Shown here piece after piece: positions 12,175-23,233 of a stretch of 64,000 nt of DNA. The stretch spans positions 35,102 through 99,101 of the forward strand of contig JABANN010000048.1 of the NCBI GenBank assembly GCA_013115125.1, in the 5' to 3' direction. Within the stretch, counting starts at the first letter, position 1. Each line of letters opens with the position of its first letter. Origin of the DNA: Perkinsus olseni. Lineage: Eukaryota; Perkinsozoa; Perkinsida. Below the pieces are notes generated by a model. It did no database searches, was not told the DNA's origin, and was given only the letters and a program-made list of their open reading frames with translations. Both the position numbers and the translations under genes were made by a program.

Positions 12175-13743
12175 TCAACTCCCAGGATGCAGAATGTCGG
12201 TATAGATGATACCGTAGAGGCAGATAGGCACCAGTGCAAGACCAATCACGAAGATGACAGCAGATAGGTACCAAGTAACCCGCCCCTCCTCCTCAATGTT
12301 CTTTCGGGTTAGCATACAGTAAAGGTAACATGGCATGATGAAACTCGTACAATCACCACCGATAAGGCCAAGCAGCGAGAAGGTAACGCCCAGAGACTTC
12401 ACGAAAATGGCCACCACAAGGCTAATTAGCACTATACCTACAGTGAGAATAATCCTCAACTTCAACTCTGCTGCGGGTTTAAGCTCCTTCCCCCGAGTTA
12501 ACAGAACTGTGAGGGATCTCCGACAGGGAAAAACTTGCAATGGGAAGGAGCAGACTTCCGATACTGCGAGAGCCAAGTATCCAATCTGTACTGGAATATA
12601 GTTAACGCTAAGATTTTGTAAACTAAGAGCTTCGACGTTATAGCCAAAAGTTATATAAGGAAATACCATTGCAGGTATGAAAATAACGATGGCTGTGGCG
12701 ATAGCGGCAGTGGAAACGATATCCACGCGCAACTGGGTTCGATTCTTAAGATCATCAGTAACAAGGAACGCATTCATATGGCATCCGAAGGACATGATAA
12801 TAATCGGCAAAACACCCATGACTGTCCAGAAGTTAGCAGGCGGCCATACCCTCGTGTTCTCTTCAGCCCTAGAGCAATCACTGTAAACAATTCCTAGGAT
12901 GACAACATAAACCAGACTGAGAAGGCCGACCATGTTAACAATGGCCGTATTGCCTGCTGATCTCCAGAAACATACTGGTGACACGATCGCTACACATATC
13001 AAAATCAGAATCGCTCGTGTAGCAAAGGAGCCGATGGTATCAGGTATAATCGGAATCCAACGGGCTATAAGGGGTTCGAGCATGTTACCAACAACTTGTA
13101 AATAAACTATACATACTCCAATGCTTGTGATGACTAGAATAGTATCCACTATCCACCTCGAACGTGGAGAACACGCTTGTGAAATAACGAAGAAGCTCAT
13201 TGGCCTCACTTCAAGCTTCAGAGCACACCGATTCAGCAGGTGAAGGGTGAACAAAGATGCCAAACCACTGATGAGTATGGCCAGTAAACCAATAACCCAG
13301 CCGCATCTCGATACAGAGTAGGCAAGACCAAGCATACCAACGCCAATCATAGTCTTCGATAGCACCGTCCAGAGAGAAAGAATAGTCCCACTTGGTTCCA
13401 GAACGGACCCCTCCGCTCCTGTCCTATCTTCGGAAGAATCCAAGATTTTACTCTTGCCGTCAGAAATGGTGGCCGCGGTGACATCCTCAGTGGATAATGT
13501 AGGGTGTTTTATACCACCGATAGTTGCAACCCGGCTGGACCTCCTCGTAAGACCTCCGCTAGTCGCCAGACTAGCTGCAGCTGATGAGTGCCTCGAAGAT
13601 GCAGGCGATCCTGATGTCGCTGATGTGGTTGAAGACGCAGCAGTCGGGAAATCCATAACACTGTCTGCTGCTGTTACGGCACCGAACATGGCCGATCCGA
13701 CGCTCGGATGCCGGGGAGCTGTCTCGTGGGTTGCCCCATTCAT
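12175..13743 (-). CDS. Amino-acid/auxin permease family transporter (SLC38/AVT-like)
   Basis: Single uninterrupted frame of 522 codons, stop 12175-12177. A Ser/Thr-rich cytosolic N-terminus of about 120 residues precedes about eleven hydrophobic spans. The first has the family signature GTILSLWTVLSKTMIGVGML followed by GLAYSVSRCGW, typical of the AAAP/SLC38 fold, where this unwound helix binds the substrate amino acid. Other family-like elements are FGCHMNAFLV near residue 318 and YITFGYNVEAL. Length and spacing fit the family (450-550 residues). Expected to move neutral or cationic amino acids across the plasma or a vacuolar membrane by H+ or Na+ coupling; specificity cannot be read. It lacks introns although most neighbours have many. 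Confidence 0.9.
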   Translation of the reverse strand: MNGATHETAPRHPSVGSAMFGAVTAADSVMDFPTAASSTTSATSGSPASSRHSSAAASLATSGGLTRRSSRVATIGGIKHPTLSTEDVTAATISDGKSKILDSSEDRTGAEGSVLEPSGTILSLWTVLSKTMIGVGMLGLAYSVSRCGWVIGLLAILISGLASLFTLHLLNRCALKLEVRPMSFFVISQACSPRSRWIVDTILVITSIGVCIVYLQVVGNMLEPLIARWIPIIPDTIGSFATRAILILICVAIVSPVCFWRSAGNTAIVNMVGLLSLVYVVILGIVYSDCSRAEENTRVWPPANFWTVMGVLPIIIMSFGCHMNAFLVTDDLKNRTQLRVDIVSTAAIATAIVIFIPAMVFPYITFGYNVEALSLQNLSVNYIPVQIGYLALAVSEVCSFPLQVFPCRRSLTVLLTRGKELKPAAELKLRIILTVGIVLISLVVAIFVKSLGVTFSLLGLIGGDCTSFIMPCYLYCMLTRKNIEEEGRVTWYLSAVIFVIGLALVPICLYGIIYTDILHPGS

Positions 13744-13874
13744 TAAGACTCAAGTTCCCAAACGGAGATATAAATCCTTGCAACAACATGAACAATGAAG
13801 TTGAATCCCTTCGAAGCGAGAAAGCTCCCACTCTCGCAACGCAGTATCATGATACCCGTCAGAAATAATTACGC

Positions 13875-15390
13875 TTACTTCGACATCGTAGAATTTGTCT
13901 CAATTGTCCATGGGAACACCGCAAGTTCATCAACCGGGATACACTCATCCTCCACCTGCACATCACTTCAGAGAGCGTAAGCCAACCATCTAATACCTTA
14001 TTAATCCGGCACATTATCCGATAGTAGTTGCCGTACAGAACGCTCACGACTGTGGGCGAAGAAGCCTGTTGCACACCCGAAAAAGCAAGCACGAATTTGC
14101 CTGCAGCAGAGTCCAGATTCGCTGACTGGAGTAGCAGGCTGTCTACCAGGTTCCCAGGTGTCATGTTGGAAGATCCGTGATGTAATAGGATGATAAGAGT
14201 TGAAATCCACTTGAGGAGCAACAACAACCTCTTCAGGGTATATGCCATCCATGTCGGATACACTACCATGGAGAAGGGTCTGAAGCTCCACATGGGATAG
14301 CGGAAGCTACGCTTGGTTCATGAACTCGGAATGATTTTCTTCAGCCAGCTTCTGATAGTTCGAGCCTAGAAACCAATGGCTGAAAGCTGCATTCTCCCAC
14401 CTGACGAAAATAGTCCAAGAAAGAATTGCAACAATTGGACTACCAAGGATGGTGTATCCACGGAGAGTCCGACGGGCCGTAGACCTGCGCGAGCATCTTT
14501 GCCGCCCATTCGGAAGAGCGCACAAAAAACACTCCTGTGTTGAGCATTGCGTGATCCTGGACATGAGCCAGCTACCAGCGATCTACGCTAGCCTGTAAGT
14601 GCACGCCTTACCTCTTGTATGAGCATGTGAAAATCGTCATTCAGGACTCGACGGCCGTCGCTGGAGACCTTCGATCCAAATCTGTGGAGCTCACCTTGAT
14701 CCACATGCCACTCTGTTACACTACTTGTAGAGGATGCTTTCCAATGTCCTAGAAAGGTCCATAAAGTAAGTGTCGCAGTCGAACCACAGAAGCCAGTCAG
14801 CCGTACGCTGTTGCACATGCTTGAGCATGAGAGATATCTGGCACGATATCTCTGGTGAAATGATATACTCGCTAACTCAGGTACTTTGGCCCATGCATGA
14901 GGTCGCGACGGGTCATCTCGCTTGTGTTCAGCCAGTACACGATACCCATGCCGCTTACTATACAGGTCTTTGTTGGACATCGAGTATTTTGGTAAGCTGA
15001 GTAGTGAGCGCTGCAAGATCACCCGCGGTTCGCGGGGCAACCCACACGTGATCTTTCGGATAGTCGCACATCGTTACAATCGCTATGGAGATGTTGTTAT
15101 CTCTGTAGTCTTTCGGTACATCCTGCGACAAAGAATTCGGCAGAAAGCCGACCAGGGAAGAATATGACCTCCCATGATGGCGAGTGACCATGAGGTCCTG
15201 CTTTTAGTATAGCATTCTGAATCGCGGTCTGTTCGTCATTCATCTGCTGAATGGTGATAGGCCAGTCAGATTCATCAACCCAATAGCCATCGTTCTTCCC
15301 CTATGATCCAAAGCTCCATATAAACCATGTGAAGCATATTACTTTCACAACGAATGCATGAGTAAGCCAATTCATTCCAACATGCATCAT
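13875..15390 (-). CDS. GT34-family glycosyltransferase (galactosyl/xylosyltransferase type)
   Basis: Predicted Golgi type-II nucleotide-sugar glycosyltransferase. Exons give TAIQNAILKAGPHG, NNISIAIVTMCDYPKDHV, then YSMSNKDLYSKRHGYRVL (the family N..Y...HGY motif), SRPHAWAK, and HVQQRTADWLLWFDCDTYFM, which holds the DxD metal/sugar-binding motif as DCD. Later: HAMLNTGVFFVRSSEWAAKM (family NTG...LR), HPWWENAAFSHWFLGSNY, APQVDFNSYHP and HDTWEPGKFVLAFSGVQQ, ending ETNSTMSK at 13875-13877. The 46-48-nt introns have compatible phases. The start is uncertain: ATG at 15388-15390 or 15373-15375, followed by a short hydrophobic stretch that an in-frame TAG (in a predicted intron) interrupts. All core motifs are present, so it is probably active. 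Confidence 0.85.
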
Positions 15391-15808
15391 CCTGAGCGAT
15401 ACTTGATGGGCACGCCTATATCCATGCCTGAATAAGCTACTTGCTCCCTCAACGGAGCGAAGACCTGGTACTTATCAGTCGCCTCTAACACCTCCCCACC
15501 CGCAGCATAAGCGATTGCCAATACACGATACGCAGCTGCTATTCCGATCGAACAGTTGAACGCCTGAACGACCAAAAGATCACCCTGTAGTTTCTTATCG
15601 TGTAGTTTCCGAAATGCGTACCTCAGCAAGAGGATCCAGCGCAGCCGCAAGGCTGTCACGGAGCCCCAGTTTGGCCGCTTCGAAAGCACCCCCTTGAACC
15701 AACCCGCTATTACTATCAATACTCTCCAGCAGCTGAAGTGGAAATCTTTTCTGCGATATCACTCAGAGACTTCGACGTACGTGGGTCCACTTGGGTATCA
15801 GAGGACAT
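15387..15808 (-). CDS. Unrecognised small protein overlapping the GT34 start
   Basis: About 125 residues. The start at 15806-15808 gives MSSDTQVDPRTSK. A possible 20-nt intron (15751-15770) leads to LLESIDSNSGLVQGGAFEAA then KLGLRDSLAAALDPLAE. A 36-nt intron leads to GDLLVVQAFNCSIGIAAAYR. It ends REQVAYSGMDIGVPIKYRSG at 15387-15389. Alanine-rich and helical, not clearly membrane. The stop TGA overlaps the first candidate ATG of the GT34 gene (ATGA), so the two may be co-transcribed, or this could be an N-terminal part of a larger gene. Family not recognised. Confidence 0.5.
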
Positions 15809-16310
15809 CGGAAGTTCCTGGTTGGCTGATTTCCGAGACCTTCAATATAAACAGTAGTAGCATAGAGCCATATAACCCATGTTGATAAAAATCGACACGG
15901 AAACATCTGCTATAATGAAGACATAACACCCATCTATGTCGGACGCAAGTATTGTATAATTCACTGGGCGAGAAGTACCTCCCAGAACCGTCCATTAGTT
16001 GCCAGAAAATGGCGAGTCGGTAGTCTGACGGAGGGGGAACAGCTACTAGTGTGTTGTTTACATTTTGAGAAGCTTCTCTATCGTGGCATCATTCTCTACC
16101 CCACACGAGTTACCTCTTTGAATCCTGTGCAGCCCACCCGTATCCCTGGGATGCCGCTTAGTCCTCAAGATGGCTCTAGGAGGTTGAACATCGATTCAAT
16201 CGGCGTGCGCAGAGCGGAAGATCTGAAACCGTCAAGAGCTAGAAACCCCGAGCCCGATGGTGCGTCAAACTATCTCGCTTAGTTGTCAATAATTGAAGAC
16301 GGCGTAAATC
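15809..16310. other. Intergenic region upstream of the small paralogue pair
   Basis: About 500 bases between a minus-strand start and a plus-strand start, so promoters of both are expected here. A 65-codon minus frame (15798-15995) overlaps the left edge without recognisable features. I see no other structure. Confidence 0.35.
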
Positions 16311-16604
16311 ATGCCGAAGGGTAATTCGTCCCGCTCTGGTGGAAGCAACAATGGTGGAGGTTCCCGCGGTGGAAATGGGGGCTCGGCTACTAGAAGCAGT
16401 GGTGGTTCTTCGAGGGGAGGTGGCAACAATGATTCCTACGGTCCAAGCTGGCTTAACAGCAACGGCACTGTCGATCCCGTTGAGTTCGCCCGCACTGAGG
16501 TCGGCTATGTCGCTCCTGGGCATGACCACTTCGATGAGAAGTTCAACCAAGCCTGTGCCCAATACGGATTCAAGCCTTGGGAGATGTGGGGTGGCGGTCA
16601 GTAG
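16311..16604 (+). CDS. Small Gly/Ser-rich protein with C-terminal YGFKPW domain, paralogue 1
   Basis: 97 residues, uninterrupted. Residues 1-42 are low-complexity Gly/Ser/Asn/Arg. Residues 43-97 form a conserved module beginning GPSWLNSNGTVDPVEFARTE, then VGYVAPGHDHFDEKFNQACA and ending YGFKPWEMWGGGQ. The same module ends the gene at 17008-17358, about 400 bases downstream on the same strand, with about 60 percent identity by eye over 55 residues. No signal peptide or membrane span. The conserved Trp, Phe, acidic and Cys positions point to a small folded domain that I cannot assign to a family. The low-complexity head is not shared, so only the C-terminal module seems constrained. Confidence 0.8.
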   Translation: MPKGNSSRSGGSNNGGGSRGGNGGSATRSSGGSSRGGGNNDSYGPSWLNSNGTVDPVEFARTEVGYVAPGHDHFDEKFNQACAQYGFKPWEMWGGGQ

Positions 16605-17007
16605 ATACTCCACCTCTGAGGATCCCGTCACGCTATTATCTCGGTCGGTGAAGATCGGTGAACGAAGAAAATTAGTATAGGTAGAGTCTGATCGCTACAT
16701 CTTTTTCCACATATTTCCTCTATGATTGTTGGATCCTCAAATTCATTAGTCTATCATTTGAGTCTCGATCAATGTGTGTTGCGTTACCACTAGTTTGCGA
16801 CGCCCCTGCGGAGTCCATAGACGTAGCAGTGTGTGGTATTGTGTGGAATAGTTGATGAGCGAGTTAGAGCGACAGCTGCGATGTGTGTTAAGCTGTTGGT
16901 TCATCTAGCGGCTCCTGCATGGTGGACAGGCTTAGTGTTGCGAATCTTGCGGATGATGCGTAGTGAGATAAAGTGCCTCGTACAGCTTCCTTTCTTTAAT
17001 TCTGTCC

Positions 17008-17358
17008 ATGCCTGGGGACAACAGCAGCGCTCAGAAGAGCGACGCCCATCAGAGGAACGGCGAAGCGAGTGGTACGGCTGCATCCGACAATAACACCAGC
17101 GATCACCATGAATGCAGCGTGTGCCATAACAGCGAGCCTATCGACAAGGTGAGCAAGGACGGCATGAGGGTCACCAGGGTTGGCGAAGCTCCGGCCAATG
17201 AGAATGGTCCTAGCTGGCTCAAAGAGGACGGTACTGTGGACCCCATTGAGTTTGCATTAGCTGAGGTCGGATATCTTGATTTCGAAGATGACAACTTCCA
17301 GGATGACTTTGCCTATCATTGCGCTATGTACGGATTCAAACCGTGGGATATGTGGTAA
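17008..17358 (+). CDS. Small protein with C-terminal YGFKPW domain, paralogue 2
   Basis: 116 residues, uninterrupted. Residues 1-30 are polar (Ser/Ala/Asn/Asp). Residues 34-45 contain ECSVCHNSEP, a CxxC pair that could bind metal but has no second pair. Residues 66-116 repeat the module of the upstream paralogue: GPSWLKEDGTVDPIEFALAE, VGYLDFEDDNFQDDFAYHCA, YGFKPWDMW at the extreme C-terminus. The start is chosen as the only upstream in-frame ATG. The pair looks like a local duplication with divergent N-termini. Function unknown. Confidence 0.8.
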   Translation: MPGDNSSAQKSDAHQRNGEASGTAASDNNTSDHHECSVCHNSEPIDKVSKDGMRVTRVGEAPANENGPSWLKEDGTVDPIEFALAEVGYLDFEDDNFQDDFAYHCAMYGFKPWDMW

Positions 17359-17662
17359 TTGTTGCATATCGATATTGATTGATCTGGCTCTGTCGTACTA
17401 GTAAATCGATTTTAATCTTGATCCCTGAAGACTTGTGTTTGTACGGTTATAAACAGCGGACTCGCCCCCGCCAGCGTTGACGCGAGCGGAGGAGCGATTA
17501 CCCGCAGCGCGTGCGAGCTGGCACGTACTTCTACGATTAACTACGCTCAAATGATAGTAGTGGCTGTGTTGTCTTGCCCGCAGGCTTTTCTGTAGTCTTC
17601 CGGTCTCGAGTCGATTGATGTGACCGTAGCCTGGGTCTCACACTGGCGCGCAGTTTTTTACC
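17359..17662. promoter_or_regulatory. Intergenic region upstream of the large multidomain gene
   Basis: About 300 bases between a plus-strand stop and the next plus-strand start. A G/C-rich patch lies near 17455-17525. It must hold the promoter of the downstream gene if that gene starts at 17663. No known motif seen. Confidence 0.35.
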
Positions 17663-20600
17663 ATGAACCTACGCGCTGCAACTCACAGTTTCAATGACTG
17701 GTTCCGTAACGCGGCAACAATCCATGGAAGTACCACCGCGGCGGTAGAGATGAATGAGATCGGAGAAATAGTGAGAAGAGTACGAACAGGTTTTTTGCGT
17801 TCACAATTTCGGCTGGCTGTTTCCTATCCTAAAGAACTCAGGTAACGTATTCCGATCTCTACAAGACTGCTTGTGAATGCGGCGAAGTGATAAGTCAGAA
17901 GCTGGAATCACAGCGCTCGCCGCGGTGTCGTGTTGATGTTCGAGACGTTCCACGTTGGACGGTGGCTCTCAACATACCAAGAGGAATCGATTGGTATACC
18001 ATGTAAGCCTTTGTATTTCGAAATCGGGCTTGCGAAGGAGCCTCGCATTGTATAGATACTTAGCCTGTTTACTAGCTGGTATACCTACAGTCAGTCTCAC
18101 TAGCGGCGGAAGAGAAGTGCCGGCTGATCAGGAGACTTCCAGGGCGCTACTACTGGCTCAGAGCCTGTTGACGCCGCCGTGTTTACTGATCGGCGGAGAA
18201 TGTGCTCTCGACTGTCCAAGGGTCGACGTTGAAGACATACTTTCATCTGTCGGCCGTGAGACCTCCAATGAGGGATCCCTCCTGCACCGGGCTTTTAGGG
18301 ATGGAGAGACCGTCGCGTATCATTTCACAGGAGGTAGGTATACAGCTGTTGGCTATGGTCGGGCTCCGGGACCGTTCTCGGCATCAGTTCGGGCGTAAAT
18401 ATCAAAAGAAACTGTGTACAGGTACAACTTCTTCCAGTAAATGTGTTCGTATCACTCTGGGAATGATCATGCACGAACTCGACAAATATGCCGATGTCAT
18501 TCCGAGGGCCTGGAAAGGAGTTGGCCGTGCCGCTGTGATTCATTCAAGTGAGAGTTGAAGCCTCCCTTCTTAGTCGAGCATCACTGGCGCTCTCTGTCAG
18601 GCAGTGTCTACTGGGCGGCTAGCTGCTATGGGCAAGTGGACATATGCTTAGCGTTCTATGGGACCCTAGTAATGCAGACAGCGAAGTTCGCTATACCACG
18701 AGTGTTTTGCTCAGATCCTCCCTGCGGCCCCGCCTACTGGTAGCAAGCGATGTTCTATGGATGCGACGGAAGTGCCTTATCGTCTCATGAGAGATGCGAT
18801 GACTTCGGGCCGGTTTGATACTGTCATCGCCGGCCTTGTACCCACTCTTATGGACGCGATGCCTTCCCCTGAGACAGACTGGTGGACAAGAGGAGGAACC
18901 ATACGGGAGAAGAAACTCGTAAGTTTAAGCAGCCGGTGACTCCTGTCGAGCGTCAGTCACAAGTTTTCTGTGTAGTTGGTGTTCACCTGGGGCGAAGCTT
19001 GTCCTCAGTCTGTGGTCGACAAATGGGCTAGAGCAACGATAATCGAGTTATTGGTGGCCACCGAGTAGGTCACTGATAGAAACTACTGTGCATCTGTTTC
19101 ACACAGGTATTGGCTGTCACTCTACTGCGTGCGATCCACCAGCACCCGGGGAGACCCCGCACCAGTACAGTACAGCATTGTTTCGGGGTGCACCGTTAGC
19201 GCCAAGCGGTTGAGGCCGGGCGGGGATGCGGGCATGATGATCATGAGCGGTAGAATGGTGACCCCTGGGTATGTCACCGGGACCAGTTTACTTGGGGGCA
19301 ACGAGATGCCTTCAAAAATCGCCGATGCTACTGAGCACACCGCTACATTCGAGACGGAGGATGTCGTCCGGCTTGTTACGCGTGCAGATAATTCCTATCG
19401 TTTGGTCGAGTGTTTGGGCCGCGAAGGAGATCTCGTCAAAGTAGGTGGAGCGTTTGCAAGAATCCCTGCCCTAGAAGATGCGATAGGGCAGCATTTCGGG
19501 AGTGGGACGAAGGTGATTATTGTGGTGGGGCACGAGGTCCCTGGTGGTGAGATCCATGTGGTAGTTCGAGTGGGGCGGGAATGCCGTCTTGGCGTACCGG
19601 GAGCAATGGCAGCTATCCGGGGTGTTCTGCCGGGACTACCAACGAGGTGTATCCATATCTTCGTTCCCGGTGCGTGGATTCCTACGAATGCGGTGACTGG
19701 GAAGGTCATGAAAGGTGAACTGTTGTCAACTGTTATTCCCCGACCACCTCCTCTGCGATTAGCGGACGATGCCCTCTTGGAGGATGCCCCTTATCGCGAG
19801 CAGTATGAGCTCGGTGGTAGCCTCTTACCCAAATCCGTGGCGAGGTCTAAGAAGGCACTATACGTTGGCGTGCCCATGCATGTTGTCCTAGTGTCAGTGA
19901 TCTCCATACTGGCAAGCCTCTGTTGGAATAACATTGGCCTTGCTCGATTCTCTCTTGGGCTGGTTGCAGCGTTGATGGTTTACTATCCGTTGCTGGATTA
20001 TGTCGCCATCGCTATGCAGTCAGACACGTCGCCAGCTTTCGGATCCTCTATTGATACGAAGGATTGCCTGGAGCGTATGGCACTGAGCTGGGCTGAGGTT
20101 TGTACTTCGGTTCTACTTTGGCTCGAGAGTACGATCCCCTATGGCGAATATCTCTTTAAAACCTCGTTCGCTGCGGTACTTGCTCACATGCGCTGGGGCA
20201 CCCAGATATTCCTACTCATCATCGTTTTGATGAGTTTCACGTGGAGGCATCTCCTTTTCTGGCCCACTATCAGCTCTATCGAGGCAGGGGTCTACCTCTG
20301 TCACAATTGGCGATGGAACAACTGGCGGCCGTATCTTCGCAATCCGCTCCGGCTCGGGTGTTGGTATATTTGTTGTGCTTCATCTTGGCTCGGTAAGCGA
20401 TCTCTACGCTTGTCAAGAATAGATAAGGTCGTCGCCGAAAGCAGACTCGCCAATTATGCTACCGTGCCAAGGCCCGCGGGCCGAGGCAGGCGGCGGGGTG
20501 GTTCCCCCCGCAAGAAGGAACGCTGGTACCAGTGCGATGTCCGGAAGTGCTGCAGAACCAAAGATAATCGAGAATGCTGGTTTCGAGAGAGCCACGGCCG

Positions 20601-23139
20601 ATGGGAATGGGTAGAGACAGATAATACACGATGGAAGACAAAGTGCGATGCCAGCATCAAGCTTGAGTAATGACGATTCTCCATTCAGGTGTTCGGAAGT
20701 CGCCGACCCTTCTGCAGCAAAGGAGGGACTGGGAAGGACGGGCATTCACAGTACATGGAAGGGCAGTCGATATCAGTGAGTCACGCCCATCTCTGTGAAC
20801 TGTCTCACGTATCCTCCGCAAGGTTTGTTTGCGAGTCCTGCCTCTGGGACAAGCTTCAGCATGTGGACGTTAAGCCGGCTGGTGGGGACTCTCGACCTCC
20901 AGTGAGACGCCCACCAAGGACCGCGAACCAGTCCACTGAAGCCGTGAATAAGGACACAGCTGCTTCTGATGTTGAAGGTCACATCGTGTCCATGCTTGCA
21001 AGTCTTGGCGGAGAGTGTCCCTATGTCGACGAACAGTCTAGGGGTAGGATGCTCGCTGGATTGTCCTCCCTAAGTGTGGTGCTACTGAGCAGCAAAATCG
21101 CTCAGAAGTGGAATATTAAGGTGAGTCGCCTCTCCGGATGCGCATACTGACGTCTTATCGACACTCCGTTCAGCTGAGTCCCCGAGAAGTAATGGCCTTC
21201 ACCACCCTGGGCGACTTAACAAACGAGGTTCGGAAGAGAATTGATGAAGTAGAAGCCGTATCCAATACGTCTAGGGAAACTACGAACTCCTACTCTGGTC
21301 GTCCTCCGGAATATCGCATCAATATGTTCGCAACCCATCTCTGGAAGAGAGCTCCGTGCGATTGGCTCTTCGAATACACTGATTCCGACCACCCCATGAC
21401 GGTCACTGACATCAAAAAAGCTCTGCACATCCTCGTGGATAGGTAAAAGCAATGACTATGAAATTGACTTCTGACGAGTTCTCAGTTCTTCATGCTCAGG
21501 CACACAGTATTCCGCTCCTATCCTCTGGACCCACTAGAACTGCAGGACTGCTGTAAGGAGGTTTTGAGTCTATCATCCGCAGCGGGGATCGAGTCGGCAT
21601 GGGTGCGCAGAGCAGTAGAGGCTTGCTGGCCGAAAGTTGGGCCCCGTAAGGGGCATTCCGGCTCTTCCGTGCCGATCCACACCAAGTGGGTTACACTGGG
21701 GGCAGCAGTTCGCTCAGACACGCCCAATAGGTCTTTCACGAGTTCCAAGTCCGAATCGAGGGCGTCAAAATCCCTCCGAGAATTGGTGGTCCGTCTGAAG
21801 CACACTGAGGCCTTCATGGCTCCTATTGAGTTCCATATCCTCTTGCCGCGAGGTGTGGACAAACGGAAGGAAGGTTAGATCGATGTATACTAGCTCCGCA
21901 AGCAATACAACGGCGTCGTCTTCTCAGCATTTCGGTGGTTTTACGTCTACGTTCGACTCACACATCTGTTCGCGGATGGGTTCTGTGTGGCACCGATGGC
22001 TAAGGAGCTGGACCACGCTTTCAAGCAAGTTACTAGAGGAGAGGTATTGTTCCGGCCAATTTGGTTGTATAGAAGGTCATCACCAGAGTTGTGCAGGTGT
22101 CTCCGGTTGCTGCGTGTGGCTTTCCTACACTACACCATCGCCTCTCAAGTGCCATCCGTGGGAATGAGGCCTTCATTCGTCTCAGACAGGCGATGGAGAT
22201 CCGACGCCCAAGTGCTGATAACAGAACTCGTAAGACGGACAACTCGAGAGCTTATTCGGGGTGTTCCCTAGAACACAGGCACTCTGTGGCTGAGCCGGGG
22301 TACGACTCGCGGCTTGGCCGCTATTGCAAAGGAGCTCCAGGTCCCTACGGAGATCGTCATACTGGCAGTTGTTTTGATAAGTCTTGGTCGGGCATTGGAG
22401 TGGGACTGCATACCATTGAGCCTTATGCGAGCTAATCGGGATGAAGATGCAGTGAGAACACATCAACAGCCTACTTTAAGCCCTTCATTGCATTGTTTAG
22501 GACCAATCACGAATGTTCGGCTTTTTTGCCGAGTATGCAGATCTTGGTTTAATCCCGTGCGATTACAACACCTCACTCTTCGGCGTCATAGCGCAGCTGC
22601 AGGGGCGGATTCAGGAGAACGTTAACAACACAACGGGTCCTCGCCTTTATTCGACATCGTTGGGGGATCGGCCGTGGACCAGAAAGTAACTCTCCTTGCT
22701 TCGAGCGAACATCCCACAGCAGAGGCCATGAGCGGGTTTCACCTTCTTAGATGCTTTCCTATAACAGTGAATCTGATAACCAGTCTGCCACAGATGGACG
22801 ACCTCTGCGTTAGACACGTGTCGTCATACGATCGCATCGAGCGAAATGGCGAAGCTGATGGCCGTGGGATGCGGCCGATCCATCTCTACATCGAGGAATC
22901 GCGTTATGTGTACGTCTCGGCGCTGATCTCTGCCAGAATGCGTATCTGATGTTCCTGTTACTCGCAGGTCAACCAGCGATACGGACTGGGGCATTCGGAT
23001 GATGCTCGATTGGGAGTGGTTCCCTTGCTCGTGGCTCGTTAAATACGTTGACAGAGATCTACCAGCTGTAATTCAGCAGCTTTTCGAACGGAGGGCACAT
23101 CGCCAATGGGCGAACGAATACTTCCAAACGAGAGAGTGA
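17663..23139 (+). CDS. Adenylation - membrane - carrier - condensation-like multidomain protein
   Basis: Large spliced gene, start 17663, stop 23137-23139. (1) Adenylate-forming domain: VTYSDLYKTACECGEVI after a 71-nt intron; P-loop-like FTGGTTSSSK split by an intron near 18328-18420; FTWGEACP (about 18975); ATEYW (about 19060-19115); ETEDVVRLV; CLGREGDLVKVGG (A8-type hinge, about 19410-19450); and TNAVTGKVMKGEL (A10-type catalytic Lys, about 19690). (2) Hydrophobic region, four or five spans, about 19860-20300 (VVLVSVISILASLCW; IFLLIIVLMSF), then a Cys/basic stretch. (3) Carrier-like domain about 20960-21240, with GLSSLSVVLLSSKI where carriers usually have a (D)SL serine. (4) Condensation/acyltransferase-like domain about 21330-23139: DIKKALHILVDR, MLRHTVFRS, LTHLFADGFCVAPMAKEL (HHxxxDG-like, about 21957), and FGFFAEYADLGLIPCDYN. 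Order and frame continuity suggest one protein of roughly 1,450 residues. A substrate cannot be read. Confidence 0.68.
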
Positions 23140-23233
23140 ATTGAATGAAGATGGTGCTTGTGTGTGGCTTATGTTTCTATGGCCGTTTTCTGACGATTTC
23201 CGTGTATGAGTTTTATTCGGAGTTTGCGATCCC

